Positions 1 through 8,767 of a stretch of 64,000 nucleotides of DNA are shown piece after piece (position 1 is the first letter of the stretch; the number at the start of each line of letters is the position of its first letter). Both the position numbers and the translations under genes were made by a program. Source of the stretch: an uncultured Planococcus sp. (GTDB taxonomy: Bacteria > Bacillota > Bacilli > Bacillales_A > Planococcaceae); contig CANLRI010000001.1 in the NCBI GenBank assembly GCA_947493585.1, forward strand, positions 992,001 through 1,056,000, in the 5' to 3' direction. The notes under the pieces were generated by a model. It did not search any database, was not told the origin of the DNA, and worked only from the letters and a program-made list of their open reading frames with translations.

Positions 1-2
1 AG

Positions 3-50
3 CTCATCGATGAGGAAATGGTTCGTTCACTCGAAGCGCTTGTCGATTAG
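3..50 (+). CDS. C-terminal end of an upstream gene (partial)
   Basis: An open frame enters from the left edge and stops at TAG 48-50, giving the tail LIDEEMVRSLEALVD. The tail is helical and acidic. It is too short to name. The next gene starts about 50 bases downstream on the same strand. Confidence 0.45.
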   Translation, partial: LIDEEMVRSLEALVD

Positions 51-101
51 AAGCGCTAGGTTATAATGGAAGAACGACAAGAAAGAAAAGGATTTGGCAG
101 G

Positions 102-563
102 ATGAAAAAGCAAGTGCTCGCCTGGCTTTGGCCGGTCTTATGGATGGTTCTTATATTTACCTTATCGCATCAACCCGCCGGGGTATCGGGCGGCATCAGT
201 TCAGAAATCGTCCGGCAAGTGTTTGAGGCCATTGTTCGTATCGTTCCAGTGGAATTTGACACGCTTCATACGCTGTTCCGGAAAAGTGCCCATTTCTTTG
301 CGTATCTCGTGCTCGGCTTGTTGTTGGTGAAGGCGCTTTTGAAAAATGGAGTGGCCTTTTGGCGAGCGATGTTGTGGGCATTTGCCCTGAGCGTATTGTA
401 TGCAGCATCCGATGAATTCCATCAATTATTCATTCCGGGGCGCAGCGGGGAAGTCCGCGATGTCTTGATCGACAGTGCAGGGGCAGCGACAGGCTTATTA
501 GGCTATTGGTTCTTCGCAAAAATGAAATGGCAACATGCTAAAAAGGCCGAAACCAACTGGTGA
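102..563 (+). CDS. VanZ-like family membrane protein
   Basis: A 153-residue membrane protein of the VanZ-like family. Members resemble the teicoplanin-resistance accessory protein VanZ, but most chromosomal copies have no known role. The sequence shows an N-terminal membrane segment, a conserved KSAHFFAYLVLG helix around residues 61-72 and the family signature SDEFHQLFIPGRSGEVRD near the C-terminus. An in-frame ATG lies at 66, but ATG 102 is preceded by AAAGGA at good spacing and gives a lysine-containing membrane-protein N-terminus, so I chose 102. A terminator overlaps the stop codon, so the gene ends its transcription unit. Membership is clear; function is not. Confidence 0.85.
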   Translation: MKKQVLAWLWPVLWMVLIFTLSHQPAGVSGGISSEIVRQVFEAIVRIVPVEFDTLHTLFRKSAHFFAYLVLGLLLVKALLKNGVAFWRAMLWAFALSVLYAASDEFHQLFIPGRSGEVRDVLIDSAGAATGLLGYWFFAKMKWQHAKKAETNW

Positions 564-577
564 GCGGCCTTTTTTTG
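543..577 (+). terminator. Rho-independent terminator of the VanZ-like gene
   Basis: The stem AGGCCG/CGGCCT is followed by a run of seven T. It overlaps the last codons and the stop of the VanZ-like gene. Confidence 0.7.
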
Positions 578-643
578 TTTTGTGTGAAAGTGGTGTTTTT
601 GATAGCTGACAACGGGAATAGAACAAGCAGGAGGTGGAACCCG

Positions 644-874
644 ATGAAAGATAAATTAAAAGATAAAGAAGAAAAGTTTGCGGTGAGCACGGAATACCGC
701 GAGAATTTAAAACAGACGATCCACGTATTACAGGAACAAGTAGACATTACTGAGCAATTTGAAGACGATAAAGACGTCGATGCCATGAAAGGCAAACTCG
801 GTGATCTCGTGAGAAAACACGATGAACTGGATGAACAATCACACCGCCTGTCCAAACTATTATTGGATATGTAA
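644..874 (+). CDS. small charged helical protein, unknown function
   Basis: A 76-residue, highly charged, probably coiled-coil protein (starts MKDKLKDKEEKF, ends SKLLLDM). ATG 644 follows AGGAGG by 7-8 bases, which fixes the start; an upstream in-frame GTG at 560 lies in the terminator of the previous gene. No membrane segment, cysteines or known motif can be seen. It has its own terminator, so it looks monocistronic. It resembles the many short cytoplasmic helical proteins of Bacillales and I do not assign a function. Confidence 0.75.
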   Translation: MKDKLKDKEEKFAVSTEYRENLKQTIHVLQEQVDITEQFEDDKDVDAMKGKLGDLVRKHDELDEQSHRLSKLLLDM

Positions 875-878
875 AGGA

Positions 879-917
879 AATGCCGCAATGCTTGAAATAA
901 GCGATTGCGGTATTTTT
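879..917 (+). terminator. Rho-independent terminator
   Basis: An imperfect stem pairs ATGCCGCAAT.GCTT with AAGCGATTGCGGTAT around a short loop, followed by TTTTT. It closes the small helical-protein gene. Confidence 0.7.
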
Positions 918-1028
918 GTGCGAATTGGTAGTTGGAGTACTTGTTTTCCTATATATTATTTCCAAAATCTATATACCGAATGACATTTCCTGCTAAACTT
1001 AGGAGACTGACTAGAGCGAGGTGTATTG

Positions 1029-2159
1029 ATGGAGGCGTACTTTTTTTATTTCCTTGAAAATATGGCATTGATCATTGCGATGATGTATCTCGGGTTAAAG
1101 GCCCGGGAGTATCTCGCACCGAATATGGCGGAGTCGAGGAAAGCGCCGCTATTGAACGGCTTGCTGACGGGGTTTTTGGCTTTCGCAATCATGTACAATC
1201 CTTTGCTTCACGAAGGGATGCGCATCGACCTTCGCGAAGCGCCGCTTTATTTTATCGCATTTGTCGGGGGCTGGCTGCCTGGGGTCATCGCTATGATCAT
1301 TCCGTTCATCTACCGGATGATGATGGAAGGGCCCACGGTATGGCTTGGCATCATGCAGGCAATTATTTTGCCGGTGCTGATCGGCAGCTTGTTCCATGAT
1401 CGGAAAAATTACCGGCCGCCATATGCGATGGTCAATATTAAACGGATGATGATCGGCTTAGCCGCGTTTGAAGTGATCAAGTCTGTATGGATGGTGGCGT
1501 CGACGCCCGCGACTGCCGGAATGGTGCTTATGATGGCCTTGATGGCAGCGATCGGCGTATTAGCACTTGGCTGGATCCTCAATGATACACATCTCAATAT
1601 CAGCCGTTGGAAAGCGCTCGAACATGATTCGACGCACGATGCTTTAACGGGGTTGCCGAATCTCCGGTTTTTCCATGAACAGGTACGCGAATTGAAATAT
1701 CGCGGTGTGCCGATGGCGATTGTCATGATGGATGTGGACCACTTCAAAAATTACAATGACACGCACGGCCATCCGGCTGGAGACGCCGTGCTGCGGTCGA
1801 TCGGCCGTTTAATGGAAGAATCCGCGCGGCCAGGGGACGTTATTGCCCGCTACGGCGGGGAAGAATTTATCTTGTGCTTTACGAATGTGTCGGCTGTAGA
1901 ACGGGCATTTGAGCTGGCAGATGCTTTACGTGAACGCATTGAAGACTATGCATTCTACGGTGCCGACCAGCAGCCGGGCGGGCGTTTGACGGTCTCGCTC
2001 GGAGCCGCGCTAGCTGAAACGGAACAGCCGCTTGATGAATTGATTGAGCAAGCTGACCGTGCGCTGTACCAATCGAAAAAATCGGGGCGCAACCAAGTGA
2101 CAGTCGCTTCGACCAAAGCCGATGTAGGAGAAAATGCCGAATATCAAGTGAACGCCTAG
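1029..2159 (+). CDS. membrane diguanylate cyclase (5TM LytS-type sensor + GGDEF)
   Basis: Predicted to make cyclic di-GMP from two GTP. The first about 190 residues form a multi-helix membrane module of the 5TMR-LYT type, with acidic and arginine residues between helices as in LytS-like sensors. The C-terminal half is a complete GGDEF domain: DVDHFKNYNDTHGHPAGD, then the active-site motif GGEEF at residues 276-280. RPGD at 267-270 lies exactly five residues before it, so the RxxD product-inhibition site is intact. ATG 1029 follows GAGGTG; a TTG at 1026 is less likely. It is monocistronic with a terminator shared with the convergent next gene. The ligand is unknown. Together with the MHYT-GGDEF-EAL protein at 11228 and the degenerate GGDEF at 59925 it suggests an active c-di-GMP network. 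Confidence 0.92.
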   Translation: MEAYFFYFLENMALIIAMMYLGLKAREYLAPNMAESRKAPLLNGLLTGFLAFAIMYNPLLHEGMRIDLREAPLYFIAFVGGWLPGVIAMIIPFIYRMMMEGPTVWLGIMQAIILPVLIGSLFHDRKNYRPPYAMVNIKRMMIGLAAFEVIKSVWMVASTPATAGMVLMMALMAAIGVLALGWILNDTHLNISRWKALEHDSTHDALTGLPNLRFFHEQVRELKYRGVPMAIVMMDVDHFKNYNDTHGHPAGDAVLRSIGRLMEESARPGDVIARYGGEEFILCFTNVSAVERAFELADALRERIEDYAFYGADQQPGGRLTVSLGAALAETEQPLDELIEQADRALYQSKKSGRNQVTVASTKADVGENAEYQVNA

Positions 2160-2198
2160 TTTCCATTGAATAAAGGCGAAAAGCGTGCAACTGCATAT

Positions 2199-2235
2199 AA
2201 AAATGCTATCCCTATACTGTGGGATAGCATTTTTT
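2199..2235. terminator. bidirectional terminator
   Basis: AAAAATGCTATCC pairs with GGATAGCATTTTTT across a 9-base loop, with A/T tracts on both sides. It lies between the convergent diguanylate cyclase and DUF2512 genes. Confidence 0.85.
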
Positions 2236-2239
2236 GTGT

Positions 2240-2641
2240 TTAGCTTTTAGCGGATGTGTAGTCGTTGTACCAAGGTACAACGCTGCGATCGACGTATTGG
2301 TGGAAAAACCATTCGCCTGCCGACAATACGAGTGCACTAGTGAGTGCTGGGGCGACCATAGCAGCAAATTCGCCGGTCAAGAGCCAGCCAATCAGCAAGA
2401 TGACAGCCAATGCCATAATGAAATCAGTAAACGTGGCGATTGTATTGCGCGACGATTGATTGTTTGGTTGCCCGGCGTTCAGGAAAATGAGAATGTCGCC
2501 AATCGCATAGGACAACGCCGTCAGTGCAAGACTGATCATCAAGGTATTCATGAAGCTGACATCAAATGCCCACGTGAGGATAACGAGCAAGACAAGTGTA
2601 ATAATGACAAATTTGATAGCGAGTGCAATAAGATGTTTCAC
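2240..2641 (-). CDS. DUF2512 (YndM-like) membrane protein
   Basis: A 133-residue protein with four hydrophobic helices, resembling YndM of Bacillus subtilis (DUF2512), whose role is unknown. Visible family features are the N-terminal KHLIALAIKF helix, the SYAIGDILIFL helix and a C-terminal GEWFFHQYV segment. The longest frame starts at ATG 2659, but that codon and the next few contain AAAGGAGG, an ideal ribosome site for GTG 2641. The true protein therefore probably begins at GTG with KHLIAL. The gene is convergent with the diguanylate cyclase. Confidence 0.85.
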   Translation of the reverse strand: MKHLIALAIKFVIITLVLLVILTWAFDVSFMNTLMISLALTALSYAIGDILIFLNAGQPNNQSSRNTIATFTDFIMALAVILLIGWLLTGEFAAMVAPALTSALVLSAGEWFFHQYVDRSVVPWYNDYTSAKS

Positions 2642-2824
2642 GAAATCCCTCCTTTTCATTTGAAATGAACCATAGAAACCTTTACCCGTTTCAATAAAAG
2701 GATATGCGCACTTTTTGACAACAAATCAGCGTTAGTTGAAATTCAAAGGAATATTCAAATAATGGAAAAAAAGAATCGCCATTATGGTAATATTATGAGA
2801 AAAAGAGAAAAGGGCGTTTTTTGA

Positions 2825-4789
2825 TTGGAAAAATTAAAAACGGCTGGGAAATATTTGCTCAGCCAATGGGATTATGCGTTATTTGTCTTATTACTACTTG
2901 GAAAAGTGTATTATTTTTCAAATGTTAGCGGCACCTTGTTTACGACGCTCGGGCCGTTTGCTTATGCCGGGGAATTTGTCGCTTGGCTGTTTGGCGGGGA
3001 TAGTGACCGGATATTTGAAGGGGTATTATTGATCAGCATCGGGACGATTTTACTCAGCACGTTTTGGCTATTGCTTTTGCACGGCCGAAAACGGCTGTTT
3101 TGGATGGCCATCACCAATCTGGTGTTGAGTTTCATCATTTTGGCGGATACTTTGTATTTCCGTTATTTTGAAGACATCATTTCCGTGACGGTGTTGATGC
3201 AGATGCGCCAAGTGGGCGATGTCGGCGAAAGCATTTTTGCCTTGTTCCGCCTAAGCGATGCACTGCTGATGGCAGATGTATTATTGATGGCAATCCTGTG
3301 GCTGGTCATTAGCCGGAAAAAAGCGGCTGCTACAAAACCATCAGGCTTTGCGAAAGTCGGAACGGCGCTGTTGGTGCTTTTGCTCGGCTGGCAATTGACG
3401 GCAGTGCCATTCGCTAAATCGATGGAAGACGGCGGCGCATGGCAGTTCAATAAATTGATATCGAATATGCGGGTGTACAATTTCACCGGCTTGCTCGGAT
3501 TCCACAGCGCCAATATCACGCGCTATATCGATGATAATTTCATCAACCGGAAAGTCTATAGCGAAGATGAAATTTCCGAGGCGCAGGACTGGTTCGATGG
3601 GCGCAATGCCGAGCGCATGCCAGGCCCTTATTCCGGCATGGCGGAAGGCAAAAATGTCATCGTGCTTCAAGTGGAAGCGCTGCAGAATTTCGTCTTGAAT
3701 CGTGAAGTGAACGGGGAAGAGATCACGCCGAACTTAAACCGCTTGGCACAAGAAAATCTCTATTTCCCGAACTTTTACGAGCAGACGGCGCTCGGCCGTA
3801 CATCGGATGCCGAGTTCCTATTGAACACGTCCTTATATCCGACAGCGGAAGGCTCCGCTTATATGCTGTATGCGGAAAACACCTACGACGCGCTACCAGC
3901 GATTCTAAAAGATCAAGGCTACGGGACCAATGTGTTCCATCCATACAAGGCGAGCTTTTGGAACCGATACATCATCTATCCGCAGCTCGGCATCGACACG
4001 TTCTATTCCGACGATGATTTCGAGGAAGCGGAAGTGATCGGCTGGGCGATCAATGACGAAGCGATGCTCGATCAATCGCTTGAGGAAATGGCAACATTCA
4101 CGGAACCGTTCTATTCGCATATCGTGACGCTGACGAGCCATCACCCGTTCGAGATGCCGGAAGAGCTGCAGCTGCTCAATACAGAAGGCTATGACGGCTA
4201 TCAGGACCGCCACTTCAAGAATTATTTGCAGTCGATTCATTATGTCGACCAGGCGATCGGCAAGTTTGTCGATGGGCTCGAACAAAAAGGCATGCTCGAT
4301 GACACGATGCTGGTCATTTATGGCGACCATAGTACAGGGATGACGGCGAACACGAAAGCGTTCGTGGAGTTCACCGAGGCGGAAGATCCACTGAATTATT
4401 TTGAAACGAATAAAAACGTGCCGCTCATTCTCCATGTTCCAGGGGCGGAACCGAAAACCTTCAGCCAAGTGGCGAGCCAGCTTGACCTTGCCCCGAGCTT
4501 ACTCGATGTGCTCGGCGGCGATCCGGCACAGCATCATTTCATCGGCCGTAATATGTGGGATGCAGAAGGCGGGCGGGCGACATTCCGCGACGGCTCGTTC
4601 ATCACGAGCGAACTGAGCTTTATCGCCTCGTCCGACGGAATCTATGACAACGGCAGCTGCTTCTGGCGCATGACCGGTGAAGCGATGGGCGTCGAAGCCT
4701 GCGAAGAGTCGTTCAAGGAAGGCTCAAAAGAACTGCAAATTTCGGATGACGTCCTGCGCGGCGACTTGCTCAAAAAGTTCGAGCGCTGA
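2825..4789 (+). CDS. lipoteichoic acid synthase family protein (LtaS-type)
   Basis: A 654-residue polyglycerolphosphate transferase of the LtaS family, which polymerises glycerol phosphate from phosphatidylglycerol outside the membrane. Several N-terminal membrane helices (to about residue 200) precede an extracellular alkaline-phosphatase/sulfatase-fold domain. Catalytic elements by alignment with LtaS are E284 (metal), T326 in GRTSDAEF (nucleophile) and D501-H502 in YGDHSTGM (metal). Translation most likely starts at TTG 2825 behind AAAAGGG. It could be the primary enzyme or a YfnI/YqgS/YvgJ-type paralogue; the sequence alone does not decide, so I give no symbol. It stands alone, with 80 bases before the C-S lyase gene. 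Confidence 0.9.
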   Translation: MEKLKTAGKYLLSQWDYALFVLLLLGKVYYFSNVSGTLFTTLGPFAYAGEFVAWLFGGDSDRIFEGVLLISIGTILLSTFWLLLLHGRKRLFWMAITNLVLSFIILADTLYFRYFEDIISVTVLMQMRQVGDVGESIFALFRLSDALLMADVLLMAILWLVISRKKAAATKPSGFAKVGTALLVLLLGWQLTAVPFAKSMEDGGAWQFNKLISNMRVYNFTGLLGFHSANITRYIDDNFINRKVYSEDEISEAQDWFDGRNAERMPGPYSGMAEGKNVIVLQVEALQNFVLNREVNGEEITPNLNRLAQENLYFPNFYEQTALGRTSDAEFLLNTSLYPTAEGSAYMLYAENTYDALPAILKDQGYGTNVFHPYKASFWNRYIIYPQLGIDTFYSDDDFEEAEVIGWAINDEAMLDQSLEEMATFTEPFYSHIVTLTSHHPFEMPEELQLLNTEGYDGYQDRHFKNYLQSIHYVDQAIGKFVDGLEQKGMLDDTMLVIYGDHSTGMTANTKAFVEFTEAEDPLNYFETNKNVPLILHVPGAEPKTFSQVASQLDLAPSLLDVLGGDPAQHHFIGRNMWDAEGGRATFRDGSFITSELSFIASSDGIYDNGSCFWRMTGEAMGVEACEESFKEGSKELQISDDVLRGDLLKKFER

Positions 4790-4870
4790 CCATAAGCAAA
4801 ATTCACCAACTCATTGGATAGGAGCGGTACACTAGATGTGTTGAATCCATCCGAGAAAGGGAGTTTTTGC

Positions 4871-6061
4871 ATGAACTATAATTTTGATGAAGCGGTCGAA
4901 CGCCGCAATACCTATTCACTGAAATGGGACGGGGCGGAATTGATCAAGCAATTCGGCATCACCGACCGCTACGATGAAGACACGATTCCGTTGTTCACGG
5001 CCGACATGGATTTGCCGGTCGCGCAGCCGATTGTCGATGCGCTTCATAAAACGGTCGACCACCGCATTTTCGGTTATACGATTTTGCCGGATACGTATTT
5101 TGAGGCCATCCAACACTACTTCCATAAGCGCTATGATTGGGCGATCGATAAAGAACAGATCATCTTCAGTCCAGGCACGGTGCATGCATTAAATATCGCG
5201 GTCAAAGCATTCACGGAAGCAGGCGACGGCGTTATTATCCAGCGGCCGGTATATCCACCGTTTACTTCCGCTGTTGAGGGCAATGGGCGCGTCGTGAAAA
5301 ACAATGCGCTCGTCATGGATGAAGATGGCCGTTACTCGATCAACTTCGAAGAATTCGAGGAGCTCGCAAAAGATGAAGACACGAAATTATTCATCCACTG
5401 CCATCCGCACAATCCGACAGGGCGCGTGTTTACGCCGGAAGAATCAAACAAGCTGGCAGATATCTGCAAGCGCCATAACGTGACGATCATCGCTGATGAA
5501 ATCCATGGCGATTTGGTGCGCAGCGGCGAGACCTTCACGCCGATGGTTCTCGCAGCGAATGAGACCGACCACATCATCACGTGCACGGCGATCAATAAAA
5601 CGTTCAACGTGGCAGGGCTTCATTGTACAAACGTCATCATCGAAAACGAAAGCTTGCGCGAGAAATTCGCCGCCGAACTAGGCATGCAATTGCCAACGCC
5701 GTTCACGGTTGCAGCACTCATCGCGGCTTATACAGAAGGCGATGACTGGCTCGAGCAAGTGAACGAATACCTTGATGGGACGCTCGAATGGATGAAAGAC
5801 TTCCTCGCGGAGCGTATGCCGAAAGTGAAAGTGCGCATTCCGGAAGGCACGTACGTCATGTGGCTCGATTTCCGTGGCTACGGGCTTGAGGATAAGGAAA
5901 TCCATGACCGCATCTATAATAAAGCGAACGTCATTTTGGAAGACGGTACGATGTTCGGCCCTGAAGGCGCAGGGTTCCAGCGCATCTGCATCCCGTCGCC
6001 GCGCCCGCTGATCCAAGAAGCGATGGAGCGCATTGCGCGTGAATTCGACGATTTGAACTAA
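4871..6061 (+). CDS. PLP-dependent C-S lyase/aminotransferase, PatB/MalY family
   Basis: A 396-residue fold-type I PLP enzyme of the PatB/MalY group, usually a cystathionine beta-lyase (cysteine C-S lyase). The family hallmarks are the start MNYNFDEAVERRNTYSLKWD, the DMDLPVA segment, HCHPHNPTGRVF, IIADEIHGDL and the PLP lysine K243 in AINKTFNVAGLH. ATG 4871 follows AAAGGGAG by 7 bases; an upstream in-frame codon at 4814 has no comparable site. The intergenic gap to the LTA synthase gene is small, so read-through is possible. Substrate cannot be told from sequence. Confidence 0.88.
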   Translation: MNYNFDEAVERRNTYSLKWDGAELIKQFGITDRYDEDTIPLFTADMDLPVAQPIVDALHKTVDHRIFGYTILPDTYFEAIQHYFHKRYDWAIDKEQIIFSPGTVHALNIAVKAFTEAGDGVIIQRPVYPPFTSAVEGNGRVVKNNALVMDEDGRYSINFEEFEELAKDEDTKLFIHCHPHNPTGRVFTPEESNKLADICKRHNVTIIADEIHGDLVRSGETFTPMVLAANETDHIITCTAINKTFNVAGLHCTNVIIENESLREKFAAELGMQLPTPFTVAALIAAYTEGDDWLEQVNEYLDGTLEWMKDFLAERMPKVKVRIPEGTYVMWLDFRGYGLEDKEIHDRIYNKANVILEDGTMFGPEGAGFQRICIPSPRPLIQEAMERIAREFDDLN

Positions 6062-6124
6062 TGTTTTTTTCGTGCCGTTTCAGGGAAAGCTAGAGAGAGA
6101 CGGAAAACGAAAGGGCGTGCCTGC

Positions 6125-6742
6125 ATGGCTTTGAAAGCAATATTTCTCAATTGTTCATTGAAGAGTTCAGAAGAAGAATCCAATACGGAAGGGTTCATGA
6201 AAGACGTTCAAACCCATTACAAAAAACTCGGAGTCGAGTCTGAAATCATCCGGTTGGCAGATTATTACATCGCTTACGGAGTAGAGGAAGACATGGAAGA
6301 CGGGGACGAATGGCCGGAGATTCTGGAATTGATCAAAGATGCCGATATCCTGATTGTTGGAACACCGCTATGGCTTGGCGAAAAGAGTTCGCTTGCGACA
6401 CAAGCCATTGAACGCTTGTATGGGTCGAGCAGCGTGACCAACGATAAAGGCCAGGCGATTTTCTATAATAAAGTCGGTGCAGCAGCTGTCACCGGCAATG
6501 AAGATGGCGCGAAGCATGCGGCGGCATCTCTGTTATACGGCTTGTCGCATATCGGCTTTGTCATCCCGCCGAATGTGGATGCGTATTGGGTCGGGGAAGC
6601 CGGTCCAGGGCCGTCGTATTTGGAAGCAGGGCATGGCAACGACTTCTCCAAATCAGCGATCCAGCGCTTAGCGTATAATACCTACCATTTAGCGAATATG
6701 CTGAAAGAGAATCCGATTCCAGCAGAAGGCAATACATTATAA
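6125..6742 (+). CDS. NADPH-dependent FMN reductase / flavodoxin-fold protein
   Basis: A 205-residue flavodoxin-fold oxidoreductase. It opens with KAIFLNCSLK, the typical beta strand plus phosphate-binding loop of the NADPH-dependent FMN reductase family, and contains ADILIVGTPLWLGEKSSLATQAIERL, the second flavin-contacting loop. AAAGGG precedes ATG 6125 by about 9 bases. Electron acceptor is unknown; members reduce FMN, quinones or azo compounds. It is followed by a terminator. Confidence 0.82.
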   Translation: MALKAIFLNCSLKSSEEESNTEGFMKDVQTHYKKLGVESEIIRLADYYIAYGVEEDMEDGDEWPEILELIKDADILIVGTPLWLGEKSSLATQAIERLYGSSSVTNDKGQAIFYNKVGAAAVTGNEDGAKHAAASLLYGLSHIGFVIPPNVDAYWVGEAGPGPSYLEAGHGNDFSKSAIQRLAYNTYHLANMLKENPIPAEGNTL

Positions 6743-6747
6743 AACTT

Positions 6748-6777
6748 GGCCCTTTCTCTTTTGAGAAGGGGTTTTTG
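6748..6777 (+). terminator. Rho-independent terminator of the FMN-reductase gene
   Basis: CCCTTTCTC pairs with GAGAAGGGG around a TTTT loop (one bulge) and is followed by TTTTT. Confidence 0.75.
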
Positions 6778-6872
6778 TATTGGAATAAAGGGAAGTGAAA
6801 TACATATCAGTATTGAAGATTCAATTTTAGAACGCACAGCACGTTGTAAATGTAAATTGGGATTTTTTATAC

Positions 6873-7034
6873 GGAGATTACGCTCCTGGCGGATGCTTGC
6901 CGGGGGGGCGTCGAGCCAATGTGCCGCAAAAAGCGCGTCACATTTGTCTCGCCAGTCCCACTCAGTCCCCCAGGCGTCACCGCCATCCGCTCCATCTCTG
7001 TTGCCAAATATGCAATTAGAAATTCCTCTCTGCA
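6873..7034 (-). repeat. dispersed intergenic repeat family B, copy 1
   Basis: Read on the minus strand, this stretch matches the intergenic elements at 28474-28692 and, more weakly, 15931-16195. It shares the GACGCCTG.GGGAC block, GGCGAGACAAATGTG, TTTTGCGGCACATTGGC and the terminal AGCG.AATCTCC. It lacks the central 36-nt hairpin of the other copies, so it is a shortened variant. AATGTG.CGC and GCG.CACATT form a local stem. It fills most of the 349-base gap before 7092; no gene is seen in the gap. Confidence 0.75.
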
Positions 7035-7091
7035 AATACACATAAAGCAGTGGACATTGTACTATAAAATCGGTGAGGAAATGAGGATCTT

Positions 7092-7373
7092 ATGAAGACT
7101 TTAGCGGGTTTTATTATTTTGATGGGCATTATCTTGTTGTTTGCGGATGCTGAGCTGCTTGCGCCTTTGGGAAATTTTGCGGGTTATTTCATTGGCGGCG
7201 GCTTGCTATTACTGGTGATTGGCCAGCTTGCGGGGAACGGCGAGAAGCATTGGCTGTGCCGGATCGGGTTTCATGATTTTGAGCGCCAGGAACGGGTCGA
7301 AGAAGTTCCCGCTATGCGCTGGTATCGCTGCAAGCGCTGCGGCAAGGAAAAACGTGCGGCGTCAATCGTATAA
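7092..7373 (+). CDS. small membrane protein with C-terminal zinc-binding motif
   Basis: A 93-residue protein with two hydrophobic helices (about residues 4-19 and 27-46) followed by a soluble tail. The tail carries HWLCRIGFHDF and YRCKRCGKEK, a C-x5-H ... C-x2-C pattern like the small DUF1660-type zinc-binding modules. This suggests a membrane-anchored zinc-binding tail facing the cytoplasm. GAGGA precedes ATG 7092. It is monocistronic and convergent with the MBL gene. I do not know a function. Confidence 0.7.
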   Translation: MKTLAGFIILMGIILLFADAELLAPLGNFAGYFIGGGLLLLVIGQLAGNGEKHWLCRIGFHDFERQERVEEVPAMRWYRCKRCGKEKRAASIV

Positions 7374-7385
7374 TTTTTGGATATG

Positions 7386-7418
7386 AAAAAGCCAGGAATT
7401 CAGATTCCTGGCTTTTTG
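7386..7418. terminator. bidirectional terminator
   Basis: A perfect stem AAAAAGCCAGGAA/TTCCTGGCTTTTT with a 6-base loop sits between the convergent genes ending at 7373 and 7423. Confidence 0.9.
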
Positions 7419-7422
7419 ACAA

Positions 7423-8184
7423 TTAAAATTCGAATGCTTCGCCGTCTTGTGGAACATGCAATTTATCAGAGAATCCTTGCTCGTTTGCAAAAGCTTTTAG
7501 CTCTTCGCGGGACAAGGCCCAGTGGTTGACGGCTTCCATATGGCTTGCGATCAATGTCGCTTGCGGTGCTGCTTTGTGCGTTTGTAGGACGTCTTCCTTG
7601 CCCATGACAAGCGAGCCGCCTTCTAGGAATTGATTGTCGCCAGCGTTCAAGACGATGACTTCGGGCTGGTGCGCATCGATTTCTTGTTGGACGCCCGCAT
7701 ACCAAACGGTGTCGCCTGCGATATAAAGCGTTTTTTCGTCTTCATGTTTAAAGACAACGCCGCAGACGAGACCTGCCATTTTCAGGATGTCGCCGCGGCC
7801 GTGTTCACCTTGCGTCTTGATCAGGCGGACGCCTTCGAAGCTTGTCTCTTCACTGAGGATGGTGACATTCGTGAAGCCGTCGTTGCGAAGCACTTGTGCG
7901 TCTTCTTCATTTTGGCTGAAGAGCGGCAAATGTTTCGGCAAGATCTCTTTGGCTGCTTCGTCGTAATGGTCCAAGTGAAGATGGGTGATGATGAGTGCAT
8001 CGATTCCTTCGATGAGCTGTTCTTTCGGAATCGGCAATTCCTCCAAAGGGTTGTTTTGATCTTGTCGGGCGGAATTCGGGAATGGTGGATAGCTTCCTTT
8101 ATCGCCGAGAAACGGGTCGACAAGGAAATGCTTGCCTGCGTATTGGATGCGTAAAGTGGCGTTGCGGATCTGTTCGATTTTCAT
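7423..8184 (-). CDS. metallo-beta-lactamase-fold hydrolase (UlaG/YtkL-like)
   Basis: A 253-residue MBL-fold metal-dependent hydrolase. The N-terminal RIQYAGKHFLVDPFLG and the metal motif THLHLDHYD identify the UlaG-like branch, and GDTVWYAG and ASHMEAVNHW supply the later metal and active-site residues. The longest frame begins at 8202, but the codons there contain AAAGGAG, which is the ribosome site for ATG 8184. It is divergent from an Lrp/AsnC-type regulator whose start is 120 bases away, which may control it. The natural substrate is unknown. Confidence 0.85.
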   Translation of the reverse strand: MKIEQIRNATLRIQYAGKHFLVDPFLGDKGSYPPFPNSARQDQNNPLEELPIPKEQLIEGIDALIITHLHLDHYDEAAKEILPKHLPLFSQNEEDAQVLRNDGFTNVTILSEETSFEGVRLIKTQGEHGRGDILKMAGLVCGVVFKHEDEKTLYIAGDTVWYAGVQQEIDAHQPEVIVLNAGDNQFLEGGSLVMGKEDVLQTHKAAPQATLIASHMEAVNHWALSREELKAFANEQGFSDKLHVPQDGEAFEF

Positions 8185-8304
8185 GATTCGAACTCCTTTC
8201 ATGAGTAGTGACCCTAGTATATACTGAAATTCACGATAGAGACGATGGCCTCGTGAAGGTCTTTTGGTGTTTTCACTTGATTAATGAAAGGAATTGACCG
8301 TGTA

Positions 8305-8721
8305 ATGGATCCGACAGATCAACTTATCCTGCGTGAACTTTCCCAGAATGGCCGCATGACGATGAAAGAGCTGGGCGAAAAAGTGCATTTGACCGGGCAA
8401 GCGACCGCTGCACGCGTCTTGAAATTGGAGGAAGCGGGCATTATCGATGGCTATACGATCCGGGTATCAAAAGAAAAACTCGGCTACTCCGTCCATGCTT
8501 TTGTTACGGCCATCATGCACGAAGCCCGTCACCAAAAGTTTCTCGACGAACTGGACCGCCGGCAGGACACTGTCAGCCGTTATTTCAAAACGAGTGGCGA
8601 AGGCTGTTATTTGATCGAATGCCATTTCCCGACGCACCAGCAACTGGACGATTTCTTGAACGACATCAGCGAGTTCGCAAGCTATAAAGTCACCATCGCC
8701 ATCCAGCAATACGGACAATGA
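8305..8721 (+). CDS. Lrp/AsnC family transcriptional regulator
   Basis: A 138-residue feast/famine regulator. The N-terminal winged helix-turn-helix (MDPTDQLILRELSQNGRMTM, then LTGQATAARVLKLEEAGII) is followed by the RAM/AsnC ligand-sensing domain with the expected SGEGCYLIE core. ATG 8305 gives the canonical family N-terminus; ATG 8284 is possible but adds seven residues, and AAAGGA lies between them. It is divergent from the MBL hydrolase, a usual arrangement for a local regulator and its target. The effector amino acid is unknown. Confidence 0.85.
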   Translation: MDPTDQLILRELSQNGRMTMKELGEKVHLTGQATAARVLKLEEAGIIDGYTIRVSKEKLGYSVHAFVTAIMHEARHQKFLDELDRRQDTVSRYFKTSGEGCYLIECHFPTHQQLDDFLNDISEFASYKVTIAIQQYGQ

Positions 8722-8732
8722 TTTATACATAC

Positions 8733-8766
8733 AAAAAGCCGTGCAGCAAAAACTGCACGGCTTTTC
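8733..8766 (+). terminator. terminator, first of a near-identical pair
   Basis: AAAAGCCGTGCAG pairs with CTGCACGGCTTTT around CAAAAA. An almost identical hairpin lies at 9006-9041, on the other side of a repeat element. Confidence 0.85.
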
Positions 8767-8767
8767 T

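Noticed and set aside
7630..8154. Plus-strand frame of 174 codons opposite the MBL hydrolase
   Set aside because: Antisense to a well-supported gene with clear catalytic motifs and a ribosome site; no start signal of its own.
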